Positions 11,346 through 23,150 of a stretch of DNA of 64,000 bases are shown piece after piece. This stretch comes from Nectonema munidae. Lineage: Eukaryota > Nematomorpha > Nectonematoida > Nectonematidae. Position 1 is the stretch's first letter, and each line of letters starts with the position of its first letter. A model generated the notes under the pieces. The model did not search any database. It saw only the letters and a list, made by a program, of their open reading frames with translations, and was not told the DNA's origin. The DNA lies in assembly GCA_030549495.1 (NCBI GenBank), contig JAUIRK010000801.1:37144-101143 (forward strand), read 5' to 3'. The translations under genes and the position numbers were made by a program.

Positions 11346-11758
11346 AAGCATTTCCGATATATGTATAAAATATATATAATTCACTTACTACTTAAGCTGT
11401 TTATTGCTATTAAAGCTTTTTATAAAAAAATATCCGATCCATATAGCTTATAATAATTCACTACCACCCTTTATTTCATTCATCTAATGAAGAACAACCA
11501 CCCCTGACCAATAGGCGTAAAAGTTCTTCATGTACTCCTTTTTTAATTCTTTTATTCCAAATAAAATGTTGTCACTTATCTAAATTTATTTTATATAAAA
11601 ATTATTTCGGTGACTTTGATATGAAAAATTTCTTTCTCGGTTTAGACGTAAAATTGATTTGTTCAGAAAACTGAAAATATTATTGAATATTGAAGGCATG
11701 CGCCAATTGAGTTTACAAAGAGCTATAAATGCTTTATAAATGGAGAAGAAATAAACAA

Positions 11759-11764
11759 TTTATT
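11759..11764 (-). promoter_or_regulatory. Candidate UTP18 polyadenylation signal AATAAA
   Basis: Read on the minus strand, AATAAA occurs about 15 bases after the UTP18 stop codon. The hexamer is common by chance in AT-rich DNA. Confidence 0.45.
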
Positions 11765-11777
11765 AACAATAGAACAT

Positions 11778-13301
11778 TCAATAGTGTTTATAGTGCGTTA
11801 ATCTAAAAATTGGGATTTTTCCAGCTTCACAGCCTAACAACATGTAACCAGAATTGGGTGAAAAGTCAACGCATCTAACACTCGGCAAAGAAAGCCCTGG
11901 CAAGGGAAAATTGGAAAAAGTTGTCCATGTGTCACAGTGAAGAAGTTTCATTGCATTTGGCTTGCAGGAAGAAGCAATAAACAAAATTTCTGCATTTTGA
12001 TTGGTGAGTATTGAAGTGGCAGGTGTCACGAGTTTATCAATCACTTTGATAGGCTTGGCTAAAGCATTGGCAGGCAAGTCAAAGCATGGCGCCAATGAGT
12101 ACGCGTTTACATAGCCACTGCTTGATCCGCAAAATATGTACTGATCATCAGCAGATAGTGCAAAAGAGGACGCTGTGACGCAGCCCTCATCAAAAAACTT
12201 TGTAACATATGCACTCTGCTTGAAATCCCATACACTGACACTCCCATCTGTGCAGAGTATGAGGAGATGAGTGGAGTTGTGCGTGAACTCGACTCCTTGA
12301 CAGCCATCACGAGACACGAATAGTGACTTCACACATTCCTTACTCGTGCATGAAAAAATGTTAATCCTGTCAGAAGTGGAAGCGTAGCTGGCAAAAAAGC
12401 GTCCACACTTGGACACACTAATTCGGTCATGGAAAAATTTCTCCTTGGTGAGCTGACCTTTTATGCCAGAGTTGCCGAAGGAACTTTGAATGGTTGTGTA
12501 ATCCCCACTCTCCAGATCGTAGCTCAAAAGCACACGAGACTTGAGAGATACGAAGAGCACCTCATTGCCCAGTAGCGCGAAAGATGAGGGATGAAAGCTT
12601 TTGATGCGAATACTTTGAATGAAGCGCGAGTGTAGACGATAGAGTGCAGAAAAATTCTTCGAGCCATCGCCACTACTCTCATCATCACAAACCTCAAATA
12701 AATCCAGTCTTCCAGAAGAAAGAAGATTGAACGCTATACGATACCTAGGGTGAAATTTTGCCATGAAAGAATCATCAAATCGTGAGTGTGTATTCGTAGT
12801 CACATCCTTCGGAAGCATTCGTTGCATGTCGCCGAAGAAATTCATATTGATTTTGTGTGGTGCTAATGGAAACTTATTGCTGTGATTGGAGGCAGAAAGA
12901 CTCTCCCCTGATTTATCAACCAACTCCCTCAAACTCTTCTCCTTATTCAAGTGATCGATGTTGGCCCAGTCTTCGAACGTTTTGCACTCTTCTCTGAGTC
13001 GAGAAACGAACTCTTTTCCAGAAATCTTCGCGTTCTTCAGCAAGTTCTCCTCATTTTTCCTCAACTTTTTAAACTTTTCGGCAGTTAAGAACTCACTCAC
13101 GTCATCATCGGGATCATACCAAGCCTTTTTCAGTTGTTTCAACCTCCTTTTTTCTCTTGATCTATTCTTTGAAATTTGGCCAACTTGCTTCTTCTTTTTG
13201 GAAGTGGTGTCCTCATCATCTATGAGTAGGTCGTGCGTAGCCTTTCCAAAAATAAAATCCTCCAGGTATTCTTCTCTCGCGAGCGTTTTTTGCGTGGACA
13301 T
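11778..13301 (-). CDS. UTP18: U3 snoRNP-associated WD40 protein UTP18
   Basis: A 507-aa uninterrupted frame. UTP18 is a WD40 subunit of the UTP-B part of the small-subunit processome, which folds and cleaves pre-18S rRNA in the nucleolus. The N-terminal third is charged and Lys-rich with family landmarks: an acidic start (LEDFIFGK), a basic KKKK/REKRRLK stretch at about 35-58 and the AWYDPDDD motif at about 60-67. From about residue 180 the chain is a WD40 propeller; clear blades include the one ending TDGSVSVWDF. The C-terminal signature SVRCVDFSPNSGYMLLG followed by IFRLTHYKHY is typical of UTP18. The gene is intronless and its length matches the family. An acidic LLIDDED near residue 25 is reminiscent of exosome-recruiting motifs in yeast Utp18, but I do not claim it works that way. 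The ATG at 13301 is preceded by A-rich sequence. Confidence 0.93.
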   Translation of the reverse strand: MSTQKTLAREEYLEDFIFGKATHDLLIDDEDTTSKKKKQVGQISKNRSREKRRLKQLKKAWYDPDDDVSEFLTAEKFKKLRKNEENLLKNAKISGKEFVSRLREECKTFEDWANIDHLNKEKSLRELVDKSGESLSASNHSNKFPLAPHKINMNFFGDMQRMLPKDVTTNTHSRFDDSFMAKFHPRYRIAFNLLSSGRLDLFEVCDDESSGDGSKNFSALYRLHSRFIQSIRIKSFHPSSFALLGNEVLFVSLKSRVLLSYDLESGDYTTIQSSFGNSGIKGQLTKEKFFHDRISVSKCGRFFASYASTSDRINIFSCTSKECVKSLFVSRDGCQGVEFTHNSTHLLILCTDGSVSVWDFKQSAYVTKFFDEGCVTASSFALSADDQYIFCGSSSGYVNAYSLAPCFDLPANALAKPIKVIDKLVTPATSILTNQNAEILFIASSCKPNAMKLLHCDTWTTFSNFPLPGLSLPSVRCVDFSPNSGYMLLGCEAGKIPIFRLTHYKHY

Positions 13302-13496
13302 CTACAAGGAAGATAAAAAAAGTTTCTATAAGGAAAAACAATAAAATCAATGAAAAATGTTTTGAACTTCGCAAAGTATACGCGTGAAGATACTTTCCAT
13401 TTTAACTAATCAAGTAGTCTAACATATAAAGTTTACGTGTTTTGCAGAAATACTATAGCTTACTTACAAAATAAATGAAATTCCTACATCATTTAA

Positions 13497-13760
13497 CCCT
13501 TATCGGGTAAAATTTGGACTAAAAGTCCCACTGATTAAAAGTTAGGGGCGCAAAACGCCTTCAAACCTCCTTCAGTAAAAATTATTTGTACAAAATTGGC
13601 GGAATTATATCCCTTCAAACTTGGTGATTTTCCGAAAATAAAATCGCTAGCTGCATCTTTTGATACCATTTTTATGGTAGCTAAATGACCCTTTCATATT
13701 AAAAATGGTCTATCAAAAATTAAAAATATTCACCAAAATTTTGACATTATCTGTAGTTAA
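13497..13760. repeat. Dispersed repeat beginning TTAACCC, copy 1
   Basis: TTAA at 13493-13496 is followed by CCCTTATCGGGTAAAATTTG. The next 200 bases, including GCGCAAAACG, AAAATCGCTAGCTG and AATGACCCT, match 42624-42800 in the same orientation. The TTAA plus CCC start suggests another piggyBac-like non-autonomous element. The right end is uncertain. Confidence 0.6.
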
Positions 13761-13979
13761 CCTTATAACTTAGATTCTACATTAGATACTCCCTTGAAAA
13801 TTTCTATTTTGGTAATTATTTATATTTTTTGTATTTTTAAAATTTATATTGCAGCCTTAAAAGTAGAACGACTGAATCTAAGATTAATAGAAGCAAGTCT
13901 TTTAACTGGTTAATTCGTTTTCAAGAAATGCAAATAACTGGTGCAAAATTAACATCAATCAGACGAGTTTTGTGCTTAT

Positions 13980-15850
13980 TTTTTTTATTATCATAAAACA
14001 TTGATAAAGCAATTCGAGATAGTGCTAAACTTGTCATTCAAAATGTTTCATTATTTTGGAATAAACCGAGAATTCCACTTCGACGAGAACAACAAGCTAT
14101 CAAACAATTTGGATTTTTTTTGAGAAAAGAAAAAGACAAAAAGAATTTTTCAAGAAACACTCTCACACAAAAGAAAAATTATTTGTTGAGCAATTTTGAC
14201 ATAGCTCATGGGCGTGTTCTCAATTTAATCAAAATTGATGAAGATAGAACATTTTTAATTGCTCAAAGAAAAAAAGATCTTCAAGGTTGTTTAGGATCTC
14301 TAGATAAATTAGACGCTAAAAGAAAAAAGATTGCAAAAAAGAAAACAAGATGAATTGATTATAGAGAAAAATTGAATATGGAAGATCAAAAAGTGAGAGA
14401 AGTTTTAGAGTTTGAAAATGAAAATGAAGAAGATGCCTTATCAGATGAAAGTTATAAAATCAGTCAAAAAGAAAATTTTCAAGTGAGTAAAAGAGCTAGT
14501 AAAAAAATGTTCATTTAAATTTAGCAGCTACTTTAAACAAAAAGTTCAGACAGAAGAGCAACAATGATGCTCTCTGCTCGACATCAGTACAGAATTTTTT
14601 TTCTCAAAAACTCATAATTTTGACAGTTGCCCATTGATATTGCATTGGGATGGAAAAATTTTGAATGATTTATCAAGAAAAACTCAAGTAGATCGCCTTC
14701 CAGTTGTAGTTTCAGGTTACAAATCAGAAAAAGTGTTAGAAGTTCAGAAAATATTTTTTGGAACTGGAATCATCGCACAAGCAAATGTTATTGTAGAAGT
14801 ATTACAAAGTTTGAAAATGTAAAAGCTTTGTTTTTATACAACAGCTAATTAAATCTCGAACATGTAAATTGATTATGGAAAAGCAAAAAAAAATCTTTTG
14901 TATTTTACACGTAGCCATCACATTTTTGAAATCTACTGCTTTTAAATCTTCTCTTGGCCCTACAATTGGTACCGATGCTGCTTTATTCAAACAACATCAA
15001 TGGAACGCTATTCATCAATCTTCTTATCAAAGTTTGTTACAGAATGAAAGAGTTAGCTTTGCAATCAATGATGTTAAAGAAGAAGTTGCTAGTTTTGCTA
15101 TTACTTAGTTGAATAAATATCACGCAAAAGATGATTACAAAGAATTTTTAGAGTGTATTGTTATTTTATCAGGAAAAATTCCTCTTCGTAGGCACTTTTT
15201 AAAACCTGATGCAAGATGGATGTCAGAAGCAATATATTGCTTAAAAATAACTTTGTTTAATTCAAGTTGAACTTTACTTAAAAGTTTGGATTACAGCAAC
15301 TGATGTAGTTTCTGCTCCGCAGAATGGTTTGCATTGTTAATCTTTTTGAGTATGAAAAGATAAATTCGAAAATTTCAAAAATAGCACTAACCAAGTTTTC
15401 AAATCATTTATAGCATTTGGGTGAAGAATTCGTTGTTTTGGCTTTTAGATCCATTAATTTGTTTCAATAAAAGAAAGCAATGGTAGAAGGTATGGAAAAG
15501 AATAGTGCAAGTGAGCAAAGTTTTAACAAGCGATTTGTTTTTGTTAGAAAACATAATTAATTATTCTCTTGAAAATTTTGCATCAAAAAAGTCTTTTACA
15601 TTTTTTAATGTTCTTAATATTTCAAGTGATTTCTTAAAATTTGAACCAAAAACGCCGGAAAAGAGAGAAAGTTATGGATTAATCGAAGGTTTAAAGTATG
15701 TTAACGATTGTGCTGAAAGAAGTATAGCTCTTATTGAAGAGTATAATTCTTCACTAACTAAAGATGAAGAACAAATGCAATAGTATCTTGTGCGAATTGT
15801 TGAACGGCATAGAACCAAATATGCCAATTAAAATATTAATATATGTCAAT
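13980..15850 (+). pseudogene. Transposase-like fossil of an unnamed 'HWDGK' family
   Basis: Ordered pieces on the plus strand match a multi-copy invertebrate protein family that I know only as uncharacterised and transposon-like. They are LHWDGKILNDLS with RLPVVVSG (14637-14711), GTGIIAQANVIVEVLQ (14761-14808), LGPTIGTDAALFKQHQ (14956-15000), DDYKEFLE (about 15131), ARWMSEAIYCLKITLF (about 15211) and a C-terminal RSIALIEEYNSSLTKDEEQ (15717-15775). Further N-terminal Lys-rich pieces lie at 14120-14520. The order is right and the total span fits one protein, but it is spread over frames with several breaks, so it is dead. No terminal inverted repeats were found. The superfamily is open; an RNase H-like transposase is plausible. 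Confidence 0.6.
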
Positions 15851-15889
15851 AAATAAAAGAATATTGCACTTTATATGTAGAGACAAAAG

Positions 15890-16030
15890 TAACCTGTTGT
15901 TTTTATCGAGTAGGCACAAATGCACCGCTTCTATCGAACAATGAGTAGGTGGCTCGAGACTGGATTCGAACCGAAACCTTGAGATATCGAACACAGATTC
16001 TAACCAATCTTACTCAAGGCCCATTGTATA
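15890..16030 (-). mobile_element. tRNA-derived SINE, family A, copy 2 (minus)
   Basis: Read on the minus strand it repeats copy 1: AAGATTGGTTAGAATCTG as A-box region, GGTTCGAATCC as B-box, then GTTCGATAGAAGCGGTGCA and GTGCCTACTCGAT in the body. It is diverged from copy 1 at many positions, so it is older. Confidence 0.75.
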
Positions 16031-16299
16031 TATAAATGATTTGTCTCCTTGAGCTACCACCAAAATTTGCTCAAGCTTCTAAAAATTTTGTCTAATATAT
16101 TTTTTTGATTAGCACAAAAGATTTAAGGGTGAGACACACTAAAATAAAATTTTAATTTTTTCATATTTTTTAAGGACCAACCTACTGTTCCATATCATGT
16201 TGAGTATGAAGTAATTATTTTAAAAAAAGAAAAACAAAACACATTACAAATCTATTGAAGATTAGTTTGAGAGTAGGAAGCAACCTGAAAACAAATTGA

Positions 16300-16890
16300 A
16301 AAGAGAACGTGTGATCAAAAGAAATAATTTTAAAAAAGTATGTATCTTGAGTAAATGGAAGAGCTACCATGTTCCAATGAATTAGGAAGTGGTGCAATGA
16401 TCTAATATTGGGTGCTTCAAAAACGATTTTGACCGTGAAAAAGAAGTTCCTTTTACAAATGAAAAATCTTTAAATTTATAGCTTATAGGCTAAGATTACA
16501 ATGATCATTTCACTAAGATCGATAGGAAATCTGAAAATTTTGAATAAGTCACAGTTATCAAAACTGTCTCAGATGAAAGAAGAGCTATCAAGAAAGGATC
16601 ATCGTAGAATGAATAGTAAAATTACATAAAGTATAAAGTATAGAAGAAAAGATGTAGAGACTACCATCCGACAACGAATTTGTAGCTAAAACGATGGAGG
16701 TCCTATCGAGATACCTAATTTACTGACAAATGAAATATTTTGAGTGAATTAAACACCTAAAGTTGGTTTTTTAAATAAATTAAGAAAATAATTACCAAAG
16801 AAATACTGCAACTACAATTTATTTTTAAGTTTATATATTTAACATTGATAAACTAGATTTTTTGACACGTTTGATTGATTTTCATAAAAA
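16300..16890. repeat. Dispersed repeat E, copy 1
   Basis: The part 16572-16890 is a near copy of 52782-53097; shared landmarks are GAAAGAAGAGCTATCAAGAA, CGACAACGAATTTGTAGC and GAGTGAATTAAACACCTAAA. The part 16300-16570 resembles 53700-53870 (GACCGTGAAAAAGAAGTTCC). It is non-coding, probably a fragment of a larger non-autonomous element. A minus-strand frame at 16215-16397 is not recognisable. Confidence 0.75.
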
Positions 16891-17189
16891 AAATGTATAT
16901 CACCACTGAATTCAGTATAGTTGAAATATATGTGTAACATTAAAAATATTTATAAAAACTTATTAATATCTGAGAAAAAGATGTGGCACTTTACGTCCCC
17001 AGCTCTTGAGCGGACAAATTTAGCCCAACTAAGTATAAAATAATTTTCGTTTGAAAAAATATTTTTAAAGAAATAAATTTTTCCATCAGGTCTGCAAAAT
17101 TTTTTTTATAATTTTTAAAATTTTGCTTTTAAACATTGTTTTTTACTAAAAAAAATGAATGAAAATATTTTTTCCATTTTTGAAAAAGA

Positions 17190-17980
17190 ATTAACCTCAA
17201 AAAAACGAAAGTGGTGATGATGAAATGTCTATGGAAAATTATGAGATGGATATGTGCCGTCTGAAGCAGATTCTGGAAAAGAAAAGTTGAAGTTGATGGC
17301 GATGACGAACATGGTGATGATAATGATAATCATAGAATCGAAAATAATAACTATTTTCTTACAGGTAATCGAACTGTATAGAGAAAAAAATCTAGTTTTA
17401 CGTTCATATTTTCCACACAATGTTCTGCAAAAAATTGGGTGGCAATCTACAGATGACAATGAAATTTTTGCTTTTATTGAATCGGTTCTTGTTGCCTGTA
17501 ACTTATAACAAAATAATCTTTCAATCGAAAAAAAAATATGATGGTAAATACAGATATCCTATTTTTCGAGCTACTATGCCTCAATATTGCTTCAAAGGTC
17601 TCAGCTGTTTTATTAGATTTGATAACAAGGAGAATAGATATTCAAGAAAAGCTATTGATAAACTTGCTCCAATAATAGTCTTTGAAGAGATAAATCAAGA
17701 TATTACACTCCTGGTGAATGTCTTACAGTCGATGAACAACAAATTCCTTTTACAGGACGTTGTTCATCTACTCAATACATCCCAAATAAGTCTGATAAAT
17801 ATGGGATGAACGTTTTACTATTTTATTAAAAACTTAGAAAAACCTTATTTGAGAAAAAGGTTCAATATTCGTCAAAAAGGTCTGGCACAAAGTCCTTCTT
17901 TTACCTTATTCTCCATTCAATCAAAGATGGAGAATTATCACAATGGACATCTATTTCACAGATATAAATTTAGCAAATAT
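17190..17980 (+). pseudogene. piggyBac transposase fossil
   Basis: The pieces run in the correct family order: an Asp/Glu-rich N-terminal stretch (17200-17350), KYRYPIFRATMPQYCF with RKAIDKLAPI (17545-17670), YYTPGECLTVDEQQIPF with YIPNKSDKYGMN (17700-17812, first catalytic Asp in TVDEQ) and ITMDIYFTDINLAN (17937-17978, second catalytic Asp region). Several frameshifts and stops break it. It ends where a TTAA-flanked MITE begins at 17982, so the 3' half is lost or displaced. The sequence differs from the piggyBac fossils at 2560 and 50040, so more than one lineage is present. Confidence 0.8.
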
Positions 17981-17985
17981 ATTAA

Positions 17986-18085
17986 CCCTTTCGTGACAAG
18001 AAAAATCAGATGATATTTATTAAAAAGCAGAAGATTCCTATACAAAACTATTTAAAAAAGCAGACGAGGGTAGAATTGTTTATGT
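17986..18085. mobile_element. Partial TTAA-flanked MITE, GCAGACGA family
   Basis: TTAA at 17982-17985 is followed by CCCTTTCGTGACAAG. The interior has CAGATGATATTTATT and GCAGACGAGGG as in the other copies. No right-hand TTAA end is visible before the LINE fragment that follows, so the copy is truncated. Confidence 0.55.
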
Positions 18086-18111
18086 ATCATATATGATATA
18101 TATATCTGGAT

Positions 18112-18472
18112 GAAGATTTTATCAAATGTTATGAAAAAAGTGTGGGGCGTCTCGAAATCTAGAGGAGAAAGAAAGAGTTGGTGGTGGAATGACCAGGTTT
18201 GGTCATGTCGAAAGGATGTCCGAAGGGAACGTTGTAAAGAAGATAAAAGATGAATTGATTGATGGAAAGATGAAGAGAGGAAGACCAAAGAAAGCATGGA
18301 ATGAAGTGATTCACCACGATATGGAAAAAAGAAAGCTTGTACGAAGTGATGCTAAAGAAAGAATGAAATAGCGTAGTTGTTGCAGGAAACTGGTTGACAC
18401 CGACACTTTGGGGACAATAACCAGGCCTAGAAAGCAAAATGGATGATGATGATGATGATGATGATATGATAT
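18112..18472 (+). mobile_element. 3' end of an RTE-like LINE, 5'-truncated
   Basis: A frame at 18189-18371 encodes MTRFGHVERMSEG, then KMKRGRPKKAWNEVI and HHDMEKRKL. This is the C-terminal tail common at the end of RTE-like LINE polyproteins (RFGHVERM...RGRP..W). It is followed by a short 3'UTR and a pure (ATG)n tail at 18440-18465, the usual 3' end of this group. The reverse transcriptase and endonuclease are absent because of 5' truncation on insertion. Confidence 0.75.
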
Positions 18473-18479
18473 ATATATA

Positions 18480-19280
18480 CGGGACTCATATATACATAAA
18501 CTCATATATGAGTTTTATACCGCATGAGTTTCTTCAATCAAAATTTAGAAATTCTGGTTTTCAAAATAAATTTTACTTTCTTGTGCACCTAAGAAAAACA
18601 AAGCTGTTATTTTTTGTCAAGTATGCGCCATGCGGTAGATATGTTGGACGATGAATAAAACAGAAATTTTCACATCAACTTATGCATTCGTACATGTCTA
18701 GAAGAAAAACAAAAGGATGTCCTTTATATTTTTTCTATATGTGTAATGTAATGTAATGCTACATCTAATGTAGCTTAGGGAGGATCCTATATGGCTTGAA
18801 AATTGATTAATTATTTTTAGTCAGAAACAGAGTAAAAAAATCTAAATTAATAAAATCGTTTACACTCTACTTATATTTATAATTTATTCTAAATTGAGGA
18901 CATTTAAAAGCCTTTGGAAGCAGACATCTTAAAACACATATATGCTGAGTTTTGCCATACAGGGACACTACTTTAATAATGAGGGAAAGCCGCCCCTTGA
19001 GTTTCCTTCTATTGTTACCTCTTTACATATCTCTAAATATATTTTAAAATGAACTTAGGGTTTATATAAAGAAATCCGACATCAAATAATTGGAAAAATT
19101 AATTTGAAAAAATAAAATATAAAAATATAAAATAAGAAATCTGACATATATATTTTTTTAAGAGCATATTTATAATCAGCTCTAATAATATTTCATTTAT
19201 ATAATTTATTAACAAAAGATCAAAAAAATCTAAAATACGTGTAAAAATACAATATTAAAATTTTCAAAAATTAAATGTGA
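18480..19280. other. Non-coding AT-rich DNA
   Basis: No gene recognised. Short simple repeats are present, such as the GTAATGTAATGTAATG run near 18745. Confidence 0.5.
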
Positions 19281-19284
19281 TTAA

Positions 19285-19440
19285 CCTGTTAGTCACCTTT
19301 TTATGTTATGTTAATTAGTGATATGAATCGACAATTGTCAAATTTACAAAAATATAAATCGTCTGTATTAATAGATGCTTTTTAATATAAATTTTCTGCT
19401 TTACATTAAATATCATCTAATTAATCTAGTCGTCAACCGG
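19285..19440. mobile_element. TTAA-flanked piggyBac-like MITE, copy 4
   Basis: TTAA lies on both sides (19281-19284, 19441-19444). The ends CCTGTTAGTCACC and CCGGTTGACGACT (read inward) are imperfect inverted repeats. The inner sequence (AATATAAATCGTCTG, TTTTCTGCTTTACA) closely resembles the copy at 7170-7290 in the same orientation. Confidence 0.75.
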
Positions 19441-19989
19441 TTAAATATTAAAAAATCGGTAGGACTTTTTACCCAAATACACACAAATATATTCTTTATT
19501 TACAAATAAAAACTTAAATAATACTAGATAAATGCTTAAAATATAAGATAGACAGATTTTCCCAATTTCATAGTTCATCTGTTACCCAGAGGTTTGATTT
19601 ATGTTTATATTTATTTTTGCTACGCTTTTTTATTTCAATACTTTCATTTGTAACATTAAATAAAACTATATTTATATAATTGACCAAAATTTCAGGTCAT
19701 CAAAATAGGCTCTTAGAAAATTCGAGTCTATTGTTCTAGCTTTTAACACAAATGATTTTTCATTAAAATATCTGATACTTGAGGAAGCTCTAATAGAATC
19801 TAATTTTAGAGATAAGAATATAACATCATCATCGGAAATAGAGTTTGGAATGAGCTGGGCACCAGACGATTTTTATTTCGTAGTGATTAGATAGGTGAAT
19901 AAGTTTGTTTCCTAAACTAAATGTTGAGTGTGATATTTTATTTTTGAGTTTTAGGTCATTAATTAAATTTTGCAAGTCTGTAAAAAAGT

Positions 19990-21118
19990 TTGAAGGAGGT
20001 AGTAAAAGATGTTGTGTTGTTAAGGAGTATGTTACAGAATAGTAATAATGTCTGAATTTCTATTTTGTGTGCAGTAATTTCTGGATCTAGATTTATGTGT
20101 TGGATGAGGAAAAAGTCTTTTGTGTTTTGTAGGGATACGGCTGAAAACGATGTTGTGATTTGGAACAGTCAGTTAAAATTGAAAGCGAGCTGATAGTATT
20201 TGTTGTACATTGGTGAGCTATAGAGTTTAGGGCAAGATATCTATGGTGACAGATCTTGGTGATGTAAGGAGGAGACGAAGAGGGGCGGATGAGCTAGATT
20301 AGGTGATTAAATGGTAGCACTTGTTAAGATGTTTTGTTAGGAGCGAAGTAAATTAATAAGGAATTGTAATAGTGAAAGTGAGAAAAGAAGACCATCGGAA
20401 TAACCCTGAGAAAGGTTCGAATTGTTGTTTATAAAAGTCAGGAGAGGGTTGATGAGTATTAACGAAAGTAAGTTGAATAAGCTGCTACCTTGAGGAGTAG
20501 AAAGAGAAAGAGAACTCGGAATATATGAGTTGTTGTTTTGTATTAGAATTAGAATGCAATTGCTAAGGTAATTGTTTATAAACTTTATCATATATTTGGG
20601 CTAGGTGTTATCTATGAAGTTGTTAATGATAGCTGGGTTCCTGGCATTGTTAAAAGCATTCTCGATGTCTAGGAATAAAGTTGAGGCTACTTTATGATTC
20701 GTAAGTGCAGATTCGAGGTAAAGTGTATGGCGAGAATATGCTAAATCTGAGTTTTTGTTGGGAAGATAGGCCATTTGGTTTGCGTGAATGAGTTGATTTT
20801 ATAAGCTATAATGTAGCAGTCTCTTCCTGAGAATTTTCTCTAAAATTTTGCCTATAGTTGGCAAAAGAGATATGGGTCGCCAATTTTTAATGTTATTGAC
20901 ATTTCGATTGGGTTTAGGAATCAAGATTAATTTGGTAATTTTCCAGATAATGGGAAAGTAGCTTAGTCTTAAGCAACTTTTAAATAATTGAAGTATGTAA
21001 GGATAGATAATATGGTATGCCTTCCGAAAGTGTTTCATGGATATGTGTTCGTAACTACATGCTGATTTGGGTTTAAAGGAGTTTATGGCTTTGTTTAAGG
21101 TGTATTTGTGTAATAAGT
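19990..21118 (-). mobile_element. Decayed LINE reverse transcriptase fossil (Jockey/R1-like)
   Basis: On the minus strand the fragment begins with LNKAINSFKPKSACSYEHI (about 21090) and continues with YFPIIWKITKLILIPKPN and NWRPISLLPTIGKILEKIL (20960-20820), the reverse transcriptase blocks that precede the fingers. Further down come TLFLDIENAF (about 20660), the TPQGSSLFNLL block (about 20490) and a degenerate YSDG at the YADD position (about 20400). Many stops and frame changes show age. The endonuclease is missing. It is cut at 21118, exactly where the plus-strand LINE begins. Confidence 0.75.
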
Positions 21119-23148
21119 CTCACCCGATGAACTATTGTCTATGATCAAAGAGCGTGACAAATATTATAAAAAATAGAAAAAACGTAAAAATAATATTGAA
21201 TTAAGGGCGAAATTTATACGGTTTAGAAAAGAAATCAAAGCGAAAATAAATGAATTAAAACATGTATATTATCAAAATTATTTTAATACTACTGATTCAT
21301 CAAAGGTAACCTGGCAAAAATTAATTGCTTAATAAAACCTAATGATATGAAGTATGATTTTATCTTGAAAACTGAAGAAGGTATTTTATCTTATCCCTTA
21401 GCCATTTCTAAGCTTTTTAATAATTAATTTTTAACAAATTCTTGATTTAATGATGAAAATAGTGAATTTATAAAGTATCTAAAGTGGGCAAATTCTTTAT
21501 TCACTTTAAGCAAAATAAATTCAAATGATATAATAATAATTGCAATGAACAACATAAATCAAAAAACTTGTGATGCTTATGGTTTGTCTATTTATAGGTT
21601 AAATTTAATAAAGGATGTTGTAATTAGCTATTTAGTTATAGCTTTACAACTTTTGCATTGAATTTGGCATTTTCCCACATCGTTAAAATAACCAAAGTCT
21701 ATCCATCTTTAAAAAAAGAGAGTAGAAATCATTTTGAAAATTATAGACTGATAACAACCCTGTTGAAAATTTTCGAAAAATTATTTTTGCACAGATTTTT
21801 AGCTATATTGAGAAATGTAATCTTCTCTTTTCTTACGAGTTTTGATTCAGGCCTAACCACAGTACTCAACATATGCACATCGTTTTTGAAGACAAGGTTC
21901 GTAATTACTTAGAAGATAATGACAGTGTTGTGCCATGTTCATAGACCTTACTAAGGCCTTTGATATTGTGCCGCATAATAAATTATTAACAAAAATGAAA
22001 TATTATGGTTTTTCTGATTCTACATTAAAATTGTTCAAATCCTACTTCTTCCAAAGGCAACAGTTTGTAAGCATAAAAAATATTAACTATCCATCGTCCT
22101 TTATTCAATCCGGCGTACCCCAACTTTCCATAATGGGGCCCCTCTTATTTGCTTTATACATTAACTATCTACTGTGCTAGTCCATTTTTTGATTATCTTT
22201 TATATGCGGATGATATAACTATTCTTTTCCCCATAAAAAAGCTATATTTTAATCAAGAATCTACTTTTGATGATATCTTCGATAAAAACTTGAATCTCAT
22301 TTTTAATTGGTTGATAAAAAATTCTCTTAAAATTAATTCTTTTAAATCAAAGGCTATGATTTTCTCTCCAAGTTCGACAACTAAATTGAATCTTCAAAAA
22401 CATAACATTGAGATAGTTGAAAATTTTAATTACCTAGGACTTATTTTCAATGACAAATTAAATTAGTCTGATCATAAAAAAATACATTATAGCAAAACTA
22501 GATAGTGTTCATGGTATTCTAAAAAAAATGCAGCGATTTGTTAAATGGGGAAATAAAGTTAAAAATTTCTAATGCCTTAGCTCGGCCTTTTTTTTATTAT
22601 GGCGTAATTAATTGGGGTTTGAGTGATTTATCTGATATTGAAAGACAACAAAAAAAGATAATAAGAACTGTTTTTAGTTTGGGTTATAGAACTCATACTT
22701 CTGCATACTTTTATGAATATAAAATCCTTTAAAAAAACGATATATATCAGGTACAATTATCAAAGTTTATATATAAGTTTATAAATGCAGCACTTCCACC
22801 AGTATTGGATAATTGGTTTATTTATATTTACCAATCAACTGATTTCATTATAAGTTCTTTATGCCGTCTTGTAATCTTGCACTAAAAAAAGTACGAAATA
22901 TAGAATTGTAAGTTTTTGGAATAATTTTTTACATGATAAAAATTTTCATCAAAACAGTTTTTATAAATTTAAAAAAGCTGTCAAAAATTATTTCATTAAT
23001 ATGGATATAACTATATACTATGCGAACTTCTTGTTCATGTTTCGGTAACTTTTTTTTGCTTTTGAAGGCTCTCTGCTTGCGTTTTTTGCTTAAACATTGC
23101 CAGCTCTAATTCTAATGTTTGTATATGTAAGAAGAAGAAGAAGAAGAA
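21119..23148 (+). mobile_element. Older LINE copy with (GAA)n tail (CR1/Jockey-like)
   Basis: It starts inside the linker between endonuclease and reverse transcriptase (MIKERDKYYKK, about 21143) and runs through the reverse transcriptase: FENYRLITTLLKIFEKLF, MFIDLTKAFDIVPHNKLL (21935), SGVPQLSIMGPLLFALYI with a mutated PQG motif, and LLYADDITILF (22196-22230). C-terminal parts follow (NALARPFFYYGVINWGL, 22568). A poly-(GAA) tract at 23124-23148 is its 3' tail. Stops and frameshifts break it several times. It is related to, but clearly older than, the copy that follows it. Confidence 0.85.
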
Positions 23149-23150
23149 GC

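Noticed and set aside
18439-18654. Open frame starting with a run of Asp
   Set aside because: It is the (ATG)n tail of the RTE-like LINE read as protein.
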